A stretch of 64,000 bases of DNA from Streptomyces sp. SLBN-118. GTDB lineage: Bacteria; Actinomycetota; Actinomycetes; Streptomycetales; Streptomycetaceae. Positions within the stretch are counted from its first letter, which is position 1. Each line of letters opens with the position of its first letter. Under the pieces are notes generated by a model. That model saw only the letters and a program-made list of their open reading frames with translations, was not told where the DNA came from and ran no database searches. Position numbers and translations under genes: made by a program. The stretch spans positions 1,116,001 through 1,180,000 of the forward strand of contig NZ_VFNP01000002.1 in the NCBI RefSeq assembly GCF_006715635.1. The letters are read 5' to 3'. Of this stretch, positions 51,373 to 62,128 are shown one piece after another.

Positions 51373-51457
51373 CGTCGGAATTGCGCCACCCACGCTACCA
51401 GGGCCGCCCCGGACCCCGGGCGCCGCCCCTCAAGGAGACCGGTCGGACCCTTTCGGC

Positions 51458-51487
51458 TTGACGCATCCAAGTAACGCTGCGTAACCT
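51458..51487 (+). promoter_or_regulatory. bldD promoter
   Basis: TTGACG (51458-51463) and TAACCT (51482-51487) are 18 nt apart, a good vegetative-type promoter 60 nt before the bldD ATG. Confidence 0.65.
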
Positions 51488-51501
51488 CACAGTGAGTTAC
51501 C
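51481..51501. promoter_or_regulatory. BldD box (autoregulatory)
   Basis: GTAACCTCAC followed by AGTGAGTTAC is a near-perfect inverted repeat containing the AGTGA/TCAC half-sites of BldD operators. It covers the -10 and likely start site, so bound BldD-(c-di-GMP) would repress its own gene, as established for S. coelicolor bldD. Confidence 0.75.
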
Positions 51502-51547
51502 AGCCGCGCGGCGGAGCCGCACGTTGTCTCAGCGTCCGGGGAGCTAT

Positions 51548-52048
51548 ATGTCCAGCGAATACGCAAAACAGCTCGGGGCCAAGCTCCGCGCCATCCGCAC
51601 CCAGCAGGGGCTTTCCCTCCACGGCGTGGAAGAGAAGTCCCTGGGCCGTTGGAAGGCCGTTGTGGTCGGCTCGTACGAGCGCGGCGACCGGGCCGTGACC
51701 GTACAGCGACTTGCCGAGCTTGCGGACTTCTACGGCGTCCCGGTGCAGGAGCTGCTTCCCGGCACCACGCCGGGCGGGGCCGCCGAGCCGCCGCCGAAGC
51801 TCGTCCTCGACCTGGAGCGGCTGGCCCACGTGCCGCAGGAGAAGGCCGGCCCGCTGCAGCGCTATGCCGCCACGATCCAGTCCCAGCGCGGCGACTACAA
51901 CGGCAAGGTGCTGTCGATCCGTCAGGACGACCTGCGCACCCTGGCCGTGATCTATGACCAGTCGCCGTCGGTCCTGACCGAGCAGCTCATCAGCTGGGGC
52001 GTGCTCGACGCGGACGCGCGGCGCGCGGTCAGCCACGAAGAGGGCTGA
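51548..52048 (+). CDS. bldD: Developmental master repressor BldD
   Basis: 166 residues from the ATG at 51548 (MSSEYAKQLGAKLRAIRTQQ), the known start; an ATG 24 nt upstream is ignored. N-terminal XRE-type helix-turn-helix about 8-75 (GLSLHGVEEKS...VVGSYERGDRAVTVQRLAEL). The C-terminal domain carries the c-di-GMP signature RGD-x8-RQDD in RGDYNGKVLSIRQDD, which lets tetrameric c-di-GMP join two BldD monomers. It represses sporulation genes during vegetative growth. Residue 35 or so is Leu in EKSLGRW; I recall Gln there in other species, without being certain. Confidence 0.98.
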   Translation: MSSEYAKQLGAKLRAIRTQQGLSLHGVEEKSLGRWKAVVVGSYERGDRAVTVQRLAELADFYGVPVQELLPGTTPGGAAEPPPKLVLDLERLAHVPQEKAGPLQRYAATIQSQRGDYNGKVLSIRQDDLRTLAVIYDQSPSVLTEQLISWGVLDADARRAVSHEEG

Positions 52049-52073
52049 CGCCCCTTCAGGAGAAACGTCACCT

Positions 52074-52110
52074 CGGAGGGCGAATCCGTCATGTACGGGT
52101 TCGCCCTCCG
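52074..52110. terminator. First of two hairpins after bldD
   Basis: CGGAGGGCGAATCCGT (52074-52089) pairs with ACGGGTTCGCCCTCCG (52095-52110) over 16 bp with one G-U, 5-nt loop, 25 nt past the bldD stop. Confidence 0.8.
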
Positions 52111-52142
52111 CCGTGTTTGCGGGCCGCGCCGGTCCACGCAGA

Positions 52143-52181
52143 AACGCCGACGGGGCTGGAAGATCCAGCCCCGTCGGCGTT
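52143..52181. terminator. Second hairpin, between convergent bldD and nusB
   Basis: A perfect 18-bp stem, left arm 52143-52160 (AACGCCGACG...) and right arm 52164-52181 (...CGTCGGCGTT), AGA loop. It serves transcripts from both sides. Confidence 0.92.
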
Positions 52182-52247
52182 CGGTGGGCGTGATTCGGCG
52201 AGGAGCCCGAGGAGCGCCCTGCCAGGCCGTGTCCGGTCGGTCAGGAC

Positions 52248-52676
52248 CTAGTCGCGGCGCAGGCTCGGCTTGAGGTCCTTGAAGCGGCCGAGCATGCCGT
52301 TCACGAACGACGGCGACTCGTCGGTGGAGAACTCCTTGGCGAGCTGCACGGCCTCGTCGATCACCACCGCGTCCGGCGTCTCGTCCACCCACACCAGCTC
52401 GTACGCACCGAGCCGGATGATGTTGCGGTCGACGACCGGCATCCGGTCCAGGGTCCAGCCGACCGAGTAGGTGGCGATGAGGTCGTCGATCCGGTCCGCG
52501 TGCTGCGCGTACCCCTCGACGAGCTCCATGGTGTACTCGCCGACCGGCGGCTGCCGGTCGTCGGACCGCGAGTGCCGGACCCAGTCCGCGAGGACCGTCT
52601 GCACGGACGCCCCGCGCTGGTCGGCCTCGAAGAGGATCTGGAAGGCGCGCTTGCGGGCCTTGTTCCGGGCAGCCAC
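52248..52676 (-). CDS. nusB: Transcription antitermination factor NusB
   Basis: 142 residues from the GTG at 52676, 2 nt after the efp stop. All-helical NusB fold: ARKRAFQILFEADQRG, TYSVGWTLDRMPVVDRNIIR, LGAYELVWVDETPDAVVIDE and EFSTDESPSFVNGMLGRF. With NusE (S10) it binds boxA RNA and supports rRNA antitermination. Confidence 0.97.
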   Translation of the reverse strand: MAARNKARKRAFQILFEADQRGASVQTVLADWVRHSRSDDRQPPVGEYTMELVEGYAQHADRIDDLIATYSVGWTLDRMPVVDRNIIRLGAYELVWVDETPDAVVIDEAVQLAKEFSTDESPSFVNGMLGRFKDLKPSLRRD

Positions 52677-52678
52677 GG

Positions 52679-53245
52679 TTAGCTGTTCACCCGGCCGAGG
52701 TACTCGCCGGAGCGGGTGTCGACCTTGATCTTCTCACCGGTGGTGATGAAGAGCGGGACGCCGATCTCGAAACCGGTCTCCAGGGTGGCGGGCTTGGTGC
52801 CGCCGGTGGAGCGGTCGCCCTGGACGCCCGGGTCCGTGTGCTGGATGGTCAGCTCGACGGCGGCGGGCAACTCGACGTAGAGCACCTCGCCCTCGTGCTG
52901 CGCGACGCTGGCGGTGAAGCCCTCGATCAGGAAGTTGGCGGCGTCACCGACGGCCTTGCGGTCGATGTGCAGCTGGTCGTACGTCTGCATGTCCATGAAG
53001 ACGAAGTACTCGCCGTCCATGTACGAGAACTGCATGTCGCGGCGGTCGACGGTGGCCGTCTCGACCTTTACGCCGGCGTTGAACGTCTTGTCGACGACCT
53101 TGCCGGAGAGCACGTTCTTCAGCTTGGTGCGCACAAAGGCGGGGCCCTTGCCGGGCTTGACGTGCTGGAACTCGACGACGGACCAGAGCTGGCCTCCGTC
53201 GAGCTTGAGCACCATGCCGTTCTTGAGGTCGTTCGTGGAAGCCAC
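52679..53245 (-). CDS. efp: Translation elongation factor P
   Basis: 188 residues from the GTG at 53245 ([20 protein letters not shown]). Three-domain EF-P. The loop that reaches the peptidyl-transferase centre is [17 protein letters not shown] with Lys33 at its tip, the usual modification site. [17 protein letters not shown] and the C-terminal [20 protein letters not shown] are typical. It relieves stalling at polyproline; several proteins in this window (the 54492-55544 product, for example) are proline-rich. Confidence 0.97.
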   Translation of the reverse strand: MASTNDLKNGMVLKLDGGQLWSVVEFQHVKPGKGPAFVRTKLKNVLSGKVVDKTFNAGVKVETATVDRRDMQFSYMDGEYFVFMDMQTYDQLHIDRKAVGDAANFLIEGFTASVAQHEGEVLYVELPAAVELTIQHTDPGVQGDRSTGGTKPATLETGFEIGVPLFITTGEKIKVDTRSGEYLGRVNS

Positions 53246-53306
53246 GGTTGCGGAATCTCCTGGACTGACGCTGGTGGACGACCGAGGAAGCGCGCTGCAG
53301 CACAAG

Positions 53307-54413
53307 CTAGAGCGCGAGCAGCTCCTTGGTCGTGATGGTGAGTAGCTCGGGTCCGCCGTCCGCCTCCTGGCGCACGACGAGCGTGTCATCGATCCGGACA
53401 CCGCCCCGTCCCGGGAGGTGGACCCCCGGTTCGACGGTGACCGGCACACAAGCGTCCAGTTTACCCATGGCCGCAGGGGCGAGCTGCGGGTCCTCGTCGA
53501 TTTCGAGCCCGACGCCGTGCCCGGTGCGGGGTGCGAGACCCTCGCCGTGGCCCGCCGCGTCCAGGATCTGACGGGCCGCGTGGTCCACGTCGCGGAACGC
53601 GGCGCCCGGTGCGAGAGCCTCGCGGGCGGCCCGCTGAGCGGCGAATACGAGGTCGTACAGGTCGATCTGCCAGCCCGCCGGCGTCGTCCCGATGACGAAC
53701 GTACGGCCGACCTCGCAGCGGTAGCCGCGATAGTTCGCGCCGACGCAAACAGAAAGGAAATCACCCTCTTCGACGCGGCGGTCGCTGGGGCGGTGACCCC
53801 CTCGGCCCGAATGGAGCCCGGTGGCGACCGAGGTCGGAAAGGCCGGACCCTCGGCGCCGTGGTCGACGAGCCGCCGCTCCAGTTCCAGGGCGAGGTGCCG
53901 TTCGGTGCGGCCGACCAGGATCGACTCGAGCAGTTCGCCGAGGGCCTGGTCGGTGATCTCGGCCGCGATGCGCAGGCAGGCGATCTCCTCCTCGTCCTTG
54001 ACGACCCGCTGCTGTTCGACGGCAAGGCCGAGGTCGGCGATGCGCAGCCGCGGCGCGACCGAGCCCAGAGCCCGGTGGCGGGCGACGGTCAGGTGGTGCT
54101 CCTCGACGGCGAGCGACTCGACGCCCGTGGTGCGAGCCTGCTCGGCGGCGGCGACCGCCGGATCGCCGGCCGAGATGGGCAGGATGGTCAGCCGCAGCTG
54201 TTCGTCGGGGCGGCCGTCGGCAAAATCACCGGTGGGTGTTTCGGGACAGAGCAGGACGTCCTCGTCAGGGCCCAGCAGCAGTACGGCGCCGGGCGGCGCG
54301 GCGCCCGCGAGGTAGCGGACGTTCGCGGGACGGGAGACCAGGACCCCGGCGCTGCCGGTGGCAGCGCACCTGTCGCGCAGCCGGTCGCGGCGGACCCCAT
54401 ACACCTCTGACAT
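53307..54413 (-). CDS. M24-family Xaa-Pro peptidase homologue (PepQ-like), altered metal site
   Basis: 368 residues: an N-terminal creatinase-like domain (1-130) and a C-terminal pita-bread domain (135-368). Only part of the two-metal site is conserved: His299 (TGHGVGLEI) and Glu328 (VTVEPGVHL) are present. The first Asp is replaced by Cys223 (SVCVGANY), the second by Glu234 (YRCEVGRTF), the last Glu by Asp342 (VRIDDTL), and the HE/P histidine by Asp306. It may be a weakly active or non-catalytic paralogue. It sits 61 nt upstream of efp, a conserved pairing. Confidence 0.85.
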   Translation of the reverse strand: MSEVYGVRRDRLRDRCAATGSAGVLVSRPANVRYLAGAAPPGAVLLLGPDEDVLLCPETPTGDFADGRPDEQLRLTILPISAGDPAVAAAEQARTTGVESLAVEEHHLTVARHRALGSVAPRLRIADLGLAVEQQRVVKDEEEIACLRIAAEITDQALGELLESILVGRTERHLALELERRLVDHGAEGPAFPTSVATGLHSGRGGHRPSDRRVEEGDFLSVCVGANYRGYRCEVGRTFVIGTTPAGWQIDLYDLVFAAQRAAREALAPGAAFRDVDHAARQILDAAGHGEGLAPRTGHGVGLEIDEDPQLAPAAMGKLDACVPVTVEPGVHLPGRGGVRIDDTLVVRQEADGGPELLTITTKELLAL

Positions 54414-54491
54414 GTTCCGAGCCTACGAGCGGTGGCGCGGTCCGGCCTGGTCAGCGCGTCCGACCGGGGGTGGGCACACCCGGGCCGCGGG

Positions 54492-55544
54492 TCACCACTT
54501 CGGCGGGCTGGCGATGGACCGGGCCAGCAGGTCGTCGAGCACCCGGGCCGTGGTCTCCACGTCGTACTTGGAGTTGTCGATGATCGGCAGCCCCGACCCG
54601 TACCAGCCGGCCATCCGGCCGTGGATGCTGGCCACTTCCTCGTCCGAGAGACGGCGGTTTCCGCTGCGCTCGGCGTTGCGCTCCAGCACGACCTCGAGGC
54701 CGGGCAGCAGAACCACGGGCAGCAGCCCGGGGCCGACATGGCGCTTCCAGCCGCCGAGGCCGACGACCGGGCGGTCGGGAAAGACGGCGTCGTCGACGAT
54801 GCAGGAGATGCCGTTGGCCAGGAAGTTCCGGGCGGCGAACCCGCAGGTGCGGCGGGCGAGGCGGTACTGCGCCTCAGAGTGGTCGTTCCAGCCGGACTGG
54901 GGGTCGGCGAAGCCGGAGCAGACCCATTCGCGTACGTCGTCGAGGCTGATGTGCGCGGTGGGGACGCGGCGGCCGGCGGCCCAGTGCCGGGCCACGGTCG
55001 TCTTGCCCGCGCCGGCCGGGCCGATGAGCAGCACCGCCAGCGTGGCCGTGCCGGTCCCGCTGTCCGCCGGCGCCGGTATGGGAACCGGTCCTCCGGGTGG
55101 CAGCTGGATGTGACCCGTGGTCTCACGGGACGGCGGGGCCGAGGCGTGGCGCGGGGTGGGACCGCTCCAGCCGGGGGCGTGGTGCCCGCCGTGCGGGTGC
55201 CCAGGCCCGGCGGGAGCGGTGGGCGGTCCCGCGGGCGGCTGCCCGTGCGGGTGCTGTGGGCCGCCCGGCGCTCCGGGCGGCGGCCCCGCGGGAGCGCCCG
55301 GCCGAGGCCCGGCGGGCGGGCGGCCGTGTGGCGGTACCGCGGGATGCGGTGGCGGGGGTACGGGCGTCGCGCCGGGAGGTGGCGCGGCGGGAGGTGGCGC
55401 GGCGGGCGGCCGACCGTGCGGCGGCGGAGGTCCCACGGGAGCGCCCGGCGGCGGCCCTGGGTGCTGGGCGCTGTGTGTCCATCCGGCCGGTCCCTGCCCC
55501 GGTTCCTGGGGCGGAGGCAGCGGACCCCCCACTGCGTGCTGCAT
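54492..55544 (-). CDS. Proline-rich protein with P-loop kinase domain
   Basis: 350 residues. Residues 1-160 are a low-complexity Pro/Gly/His region (many PPP, APPP and GPP runs), probably disordered. Residues ~165-345 form a P-loop domain: VLLIGPAGAGKTTVARHWAA (Walker A), HISLDDVREWVCSG, GISCIVDDAVFPDRPVVG (Walker B-like) and the lid ERNAERSGNRRLSDEEVASI. This resembles small-molecule/zeta-toxin-type kinases. I do not recognise a specific substrate. It lies between pepQ-like and aroQ on the same strand. Confidence 0.8.
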   Translation of the reverse strand: MQHAVGGPLPPPQEPGQGPAGWTHSAQHPGPPPGAPVGPPPPHGRPPAAPPPAAPPPGATPVPPPPHPAVPPHGRPPAGPRPGAPAGPPPGAPGGPQHPHGQPPAGPPTAPAGPGHPHGGHHAPGWSGPTPRHASAPPSRETTGHIQLPPGGPVPIPAPADSGTGTATLAVLLIGPAGAGKTTVARHWAAGRRVPTAHISLDDVREWVCSGFADPQSGWNDHSEAQYRLARRTCGFAARNFLANGISCIVDDAVFPDRPVVGLGGWKRHVGPGLLPVVLLPGLEVVLERNAERSGNRRLSDEEVASIHGRMAGWYGSGLPIIDNSKYDVETTARVLDDLLARSIASPPKW

Positions 55545-55668
55545 CCGGTGCCACTCCGTCTCGTACGACTCACGCTGGTCAGGCGCCTGTTCCGGCCGCC
55601 CTGCTTGCGAACGGTACCTTCCCGTTCGCCCCCAGTGGGAACGGCCGGGAGCCGCCCGAAGTGCCCTG

Positions 55669-57729
<2,061 letters not shown>

Positions 57730-57733
<4 letters not shown>

Positions 57734-58914
57734 CGGATGTGGAGGTTGTCGAGGTACGACCGGACGTTGCGACGGGTCTCGCCGACGCTGTCGCCGCCGA
57801 ACTTCTCCGCGACCGCGTCGGCCAGGACGAGCGCGACCATCGCCTCCGCGACGATCCCGGCCGCCGGTACCGCGCAGACGTCGGAACGCTGGTGGTGAGC
57901 GGCCGCAACCTCGCCGGTCGCGACATCGACCGTGGCCAGCGCCCGCGGAACGGTCGCGATCGGCTTCATCGCGGCCCGTACGCGCAGCAGCTCACCCGTC
58001 GACATGCCGCCCTCGGTACCGCCGGAGCGGCCGGTCGAGCGCCGGATCCCGTCCGGTCCCGGCACAATCTCGTCGTGCGCCTTCGAACCGGGCACCCGGG
58101 CGAGCTCGAAGCCGTCGCCGACCTCGACTCCCTTGATGGCCTGGATTCCCATCAGCGCGGCCGCGAGCCGGGCGTCGAGCCGCCGGTCCCAGTGCACGTG
58201 CGAGCCGAGGCCCACCGGCACCCCGTAGGCCAGCACCTCGACGACGCCACCGAGGGTGTCGCCGTCCTTGTGGGCCTGGTCGATCTCAGCGACCATCGCC
58301 TTCGACGCGTCGGCGTCCAGGCAGCGCACGGGATCGGCGTCGAGCCTGTCGACATCGGCAGGGGTCGGGTACACGCCGTACGGGGCCTTGGCCGAAGCGA
58401 GTTCGGTGACGTGGGAGACGATCTCGATCCCCGCCGTCTCCTTGAGGTACGAGCGGGCGACCGCGCCCAGCGCGACCCGGGCCGCCGTCTCCCGGGCACT
58501 GGCGCGCTCCAGGATCGGCCGGGCCTCGTCGAGTGCGTACTTCTGCATGCCGGCCAGGTCGGCATGACCGGGACGCGGGCGGGTCAGAGGGGCGTTACGG
58601 GCCAGCTGGGCGAGCTCGTCGGGGTCGACCGGGTCCGCGGCCATGACCTGTTCCCACTTCGGCCACTCGGTGTTGCCCACCATGACCGCGACGGGCGAGC
58701 CCATCGTCAGGCCGTGCCGTACGCCGCCGAGGAAGGTGACCTCGTCGCGTTCGAACTTCATCCGGGCACCGCGGCCGTAACCGAGGCGCCGGCGCGCGAG
58801 ATGGTCGGCCACCATCTCCGTCGTGATCGGCACACCGGCGGGAAGACCCTCCAGCGTCGCCACCAGTGCGGGTCCGTGCGACTCCCCCGCCGTCAGCCAA
58901 CGCAACCTGCTCAA
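57730..58914 (-). CDS. aroC: Chorismate synthase
   Basis: 394 residues. [20 protein letters not shown] (N-terminal signature), [19 protein letters not shown], the FMN-binding [51 protein letters not shown]. Makes chorismate from EPSP using reduced FMN, which ties it loosely to flavin supply. First of aroC-aroK-aroB-aroQ; aroE lies 141 nt upstream. Confidence 0.98.
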
Positions 58915-59055
58915 CGGTGCTCCTCCTGCTCGCGCCTGGAACTGCGACGGCGCGACCGGGTGCGCGGCCCTGGCCCGCCTCCCCCGATCCTCCCACGTCC
59001 GCGCCCGTGACCCGTTCTCCGGTCCATCACGCGGACGCCCGCGCCCGCCTCGGAT

Positions 59056-59895
59056 TCACGCGGCTGTGCCGCCGCTCAGAGCCTGCTCGCCGGCGGCCCG
59101 CATGGCGGCAAGCGGCGCGGGGGCCCGGCCCGTCATCTGTTCGACCTGGAGAACCGCCTGGTGGACCAGGAGGTCGAGGCCGCCGACCACATCCCCGCCC
59201 TGCCCCGACCACGCCGCTGCCAGGGCCGTGGGCCACGGCTCGTACAGCACGTCGAAGAGCGTCCCCGGCCGCTCGGGCACGTCGGCCGCGAGGGCGTCGG
59301 TCGCACCCGCCGGGGTGGTGGCGATCACCAGCGGTGCCTCCAGCACCATCGCGGCCTCGGACCAGTCCGCGATGACGAGATCGACGCCGAGCCGCTCGCC
59401 CCAGCCGCGCATCTCGGCGGCCCGGGCCTCACTGCGTACGCAGGCGACGACGGGTCCCGTACAGATCCGGGAGAGCGCGGCAAGCGCGGACGACGCCGTG
59501 GCACCCGCGCCCAGCACCGCGGCCGACGCGACCTTGTCGACGCCCCGCTCCCGCAGTGCGGCGATCATTCCGGGGATATCGGTGTTGTCGCCGAGGCGGC
59601 GGCCGTCCTCGGTGAAGACCACCGTGTTGACGGCTTCGACGGAGGCGGCGGTGTCGCTGATGCCGTCGAGCAGCGGCAGGATCGCCCGCTTGAGCGGCAT
59701 GGTCAGCGAAAGACCGGCCCAGGAGTCGTCGAGTCCTTCCACAAAGCCCGGCAGCCCGGCCTCGTCGACCTCGAATCGGTCGTACGACCAGCCGTCGAGG
59801 CCGAGTTCGGCGTAGGCAGCGCGGTGCAGCACCGGGGAGAGCGAGTGGGCGATCGGCGATCCGAGGACCGCCGCGCGCCGCTTCGTCGTGCTCAC
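59056..59895 (-). CDS. aroE: Shikimate dehydrogenase
   Basis: 279 residues from a GTG overlapping the mltG stop. Shikimate-binding SxS in AHSLSPVLHRAAYAEL; catalytic Lys in GLSLTMPLKRAILP; Asn/Asp in VNTVVF and GDNTDIPGMI. The NADP motif VLGAGATASSALAAL follows. Fourth step of the shikimate pathway. Its linkage to mltG (GTGA overlap) is the usual actinobacterial arrangement. Confidence 0.95.
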   Translation of the reverse strand: MSTTKRRAAVLGSPIAHSLSPVLHRAAYAELGLDGWSYDRFEVDEAGLPGFVEGLDDSWAGLSLTMPLKRAILPLLDGISDTAASVEAVNTVVFTEDGRRLGDNTDIPGMIAALRERGVDKVASAAVLGAGATASSALAALSRICTGPVVACVRSEARAAEMRGWGERLGVDLVIADWSEAAMVLEAPLVIATTPAGATDALAADVPERPGTLFDVLYEPWPTALAAAWSGQGGDVVGGLDLLVHQAVLQVEQMTGRAPAPLAAMRAAGEQALSGGTAA

Positions 59896-61559
59896 TGGCC
59901 GTTCTTCTCCTGCTGCTCTTCGTACTTCTTGCGGTTCCGCTCGTGCTCCGCGTTGGTGACCGCGAAGAGCGTCTTGTCCTCGGTGATCGACACGAAGTAG
60001 TACCAGGGGCCGGGGGTGGGACTGAGGGCCGAGTTGAAGGCGTCGAGACCCGGGTTCCCGATCGGTCCCGGCGGCAGCCCCTTTATGTCGTACGTGTTGT
60101 ACGGGTCGTTTATCTTCCGCAGATCGTCGACGGCGCCGGTGTCGAGTTTGCTCTCGCTCTTGATGTAGTTGATCGTGGAGTCGAACTCGAGGCGTCCGAC
60201 GGTCTCGGCGTTGTTGGGCTTGAGGCGGTTGTAGACGACTCGCGAGACCTTGTCGAAGTCGTGCTTGTACTTGCCTTCGGCCTGGACGAGGCTCGCGACG
60301 GTGATCACCTGGAGCGGCGACTTCAGGCCCAGCCTGGCCGCCTCGGCCTTGAGGTCCTTCTTGCCGAACGCCTGGGTCGCCTGGGAGACCATCTTCTGCA
60401 GGACGGCCTCCGGCTTCATGCCCTTGGCGACCGGGTAGGTCGCGGGGTAGAGGAATCCTTCCAGCGGATCCTTGATGTCCTTGTCGTCATTTGCCCACTC
60501 GGGCAGGCCCAGCGTCTTCGCCTTCGCCTTCGCGACGGCCTTGGTGGTCCCAGCCTTGATGCCCAGTCGCGCGTCGATCTGCTCGTAGACCCAGGAGTTG
60601 CGCTTGCCCGGAGTGACGATCAGGTTGTTGCGGCTGTTCGGGTCGAGCATGCGGGTCACGGCGTTCTTGCCGGACATGCCCTTGGGGAGCAGATAGACGC
60701 CGGCCTGGATGCTCTTTCCGTCGGCGGCGGAGACGAAGGCACCGGCACTCTTGACGACACCGGCCGTCTTGAGGATGTTGCCGATCTCCAGCAGGCCCGC
60801 GCCCTTGGGGATCTCGACCTGCGTCTGCCCGCTTCCGGCACCCGTGTAGTCCTCGTCCGCGCCGAACTGCTGCTGCCAGAACTGGTAGCCGAAGTAGCCG
60901 ACACCGCCGAGGCCGCCCGCGAGCACCAGCGCGACGACCAGGCACGCGCAGCCACTGCGGCTCTTCTTCTTGGTCTTGCCCCGACGCTCACGGCCGCCGT
61001 CCCGGCGTGACTCGCCCGGGTCATTGTCGTACTCGCCGTCGTCGTCGCGGTCGTCGTCACCGGTGAAGAAGGGGTGGGTCTCCTCCTGCTGTGCCTCGGC
61101 GTCCCAGTCGGTGGGCTGCGGCTCGGCCCGGCGGCGGCCCGGGGGCTGCGGCGGCGGATAGGCATCGGGAGAGGCGTAGTAGTCGGCTTGCTGCGGGTTG
61201 CCGTAGCCGGGGTGCTGCCCGCCGTAGGTGTCGGCCGGGCCCGCTCCGTAGGGCATGGCGGGCTGCTGGCCGGTGTCCCAGCCGCCGTTGTACTGCTGCT
61301 GTTGCTGGTTGTACTGCTGTTGCTGCTGGTTGTACTGCTGCTGGTACGGGTCCTGCTGCTGGTACGGGTCCTGCTGCTGGTACGGGTCCTGCTGCTGGTT
61401 GCCGTACTGCTGCGGCTGCTGCGGGTACTGCTGCTGCGGCTGGCCGCCGTACGGAGTCCGGCCGGCTGCGGCCTGCTCTCCTCGCCACCCCTGGTCCCCG
61501 TACAAGGGGTCCTCGGGATGCCACGGTTCGGAGCCTGAGCCCCGGCCATACTCAGTCAT
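59892..61559 (-). CDS. mltG: Endolytic murein transglycosylase MltG
   Basis: 555 residues. An unusually long cytoplasmic N-terminus (1-200): Gln/Tyr/Pro-rich to ~130 with tandem repeats, then acidic (DDDRDDDGEYDND), then basic (RRGKTKKKSR). One membrane helix at about 206-228 (ACLVVALVLAGGLGGVGYFG). The extracellular YceG domain (about 240-545) has the conserved Glu in ASLVQAEGKYKHDFDKVSRV and ends GPIGNPGLDAFNSALSPTPG. MltG cuts nascent glycan strands and is thought to terminate chain growth. Confidence 0.95.
   Translation of the reverse strand: MTEYGRGSGSEPWHPEDPLYGDQGWRGEQAAAGRTPYGGQPQQQYPQQPQQYGNQQQDPYQQQDPYQQQDPYQQQYNQQQQQYNQQQQQYNGGWDTGQQPAMPYGAGPADTYGGQHPGYGNPQQADYYASPDAYPPPQPPGRRRAEPQPTDWDAEAQQEETHPFFTGDDDRDDDGEYDNDPGESRRDGGRERRGKTKKKSRSGCACLVVALVLAGGLGGVGYFGYQFWQQQFGADEDYTGAGSGQTQVEIPKGAGLLEIGNILKTAGVVKSAGAFVSAADGKSIQAGVYLLPKGMSGKNAVTRMLDPNSRNNLIVTPGKRNSWVYEQIDARLGIKAGTTKAVAKAKAKTLGLPEWANDDKDIKDPLEGFLYPATYPVAKGMKPEAVLQKMVSQATQAFGKKDLKAEAARLGLKSPLQVITVASLVQAEGKYKHDFDKVSRVVYNRLKPNNAETVGRLEFDSTINYIKSESKLDTGAVDDLRKINDPYNTYDIKGLPPGPIGNPGLDAFNSALSPTPGPWYYFVSITEDKTLFAVTNAEHERNRKKYEEQQEKNGQ
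61293..61397 (-). repeat. In-frame tandem repeats in mltG
   Basis: Three 18-nt units coding QQQDPY (61344-61397, residues 55-72) and two 21-nt units coding YNQQQQQ (61293-61334, residues 76-89). Such units can change copy number by slippage without shifting the frame. Confidence 0.9.
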
Positions 61560-61663
61560 CGATCCCCTAGGGCCGCGAGGCAGACGCGGAACATGCCGGC
61601 CTCTCTGATGTGCGGCAGCTGTTCGAACACGGCCGCATCGCGCGGAACGTTACCGTATCGCGA

Positions 61664-62128
61664 TCAGACAACCACTTCGACGCCCTCGCCCGGCGCAGCC
61701 CCGGACGTCCGCTCGGACTCCAGAGCGTTCTGGAGAATCACCACAGCGGCAGCCTGATCAATGACGGAACGGCCTTTTTTGGACTTCACGCCCGAAGCGC
61801 GGAGTCCCTGACTGGCCGTCACTGTGGTCATCCTCTCGTCTACCAGTCGGACCGGAACGGGCGCGATGCCGTTGGCGAACTCCTGGGCGAAGGCGCGGAT
61901 CTTGACGGCGGCCGGGCCCTCCCCGCCGCTGAGCGAGCGGGGCAGGCCGACGATGACCTCGATGGGCTCGTACTCCTCGACGAGTTGCCTGAGGCGCCGG
62001 TGGGCGGCCGGGACATCGCGTCCCGGCACGGTCTCCACCGGAGTGGCGAGGACCCCGTCGGGGTCGCACGAGGCGACCCCGATGCGGGCGTCCCCGACAT
62101 CGAGCGCGAGGCGACGGCCTCTGCGCAT
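61664..62128 (-). CDS. ruvX: Holliday junction resolvase-like RuvX (YqgF)
   Basis: 154 residues from the ATG at 62128 (TGATG junction with alaS). RNase H-like fold: LALDVGDARIGVASCDPDG, VIVGLPRSLSGGEGPAA, VRLVDERMTTVTASQGLRA and DQAAAVVILQNALE, with catalytic acidic residues D10-like, E and D. Family members act in pre-16S rRNA end processing and have been called putative resolvases. Sits between alaS and mltG as usual. Confidence 0.95.
   Translation of the reverse strand: MRRGRRLALDVGDARIGVASCDPDGVLATPVETVPGRDVPAAHRRLRQLVEEYEPIEVIVGLPRSLSGGEGPAAVKIRAFAQEFANGIAPVPVRLVDERMTTVTASQGLRASGVKSKKGRSVIDQAAAVVILQNALESERTSGAAPGEGVEVVV

Noticed and set aside
61293..61397. CRISPR-like direct repeats
   Set aside because: The units are contiguous, in frame with mltG, 18 and 21 nt long, with no spacers and no cas genes nearby.
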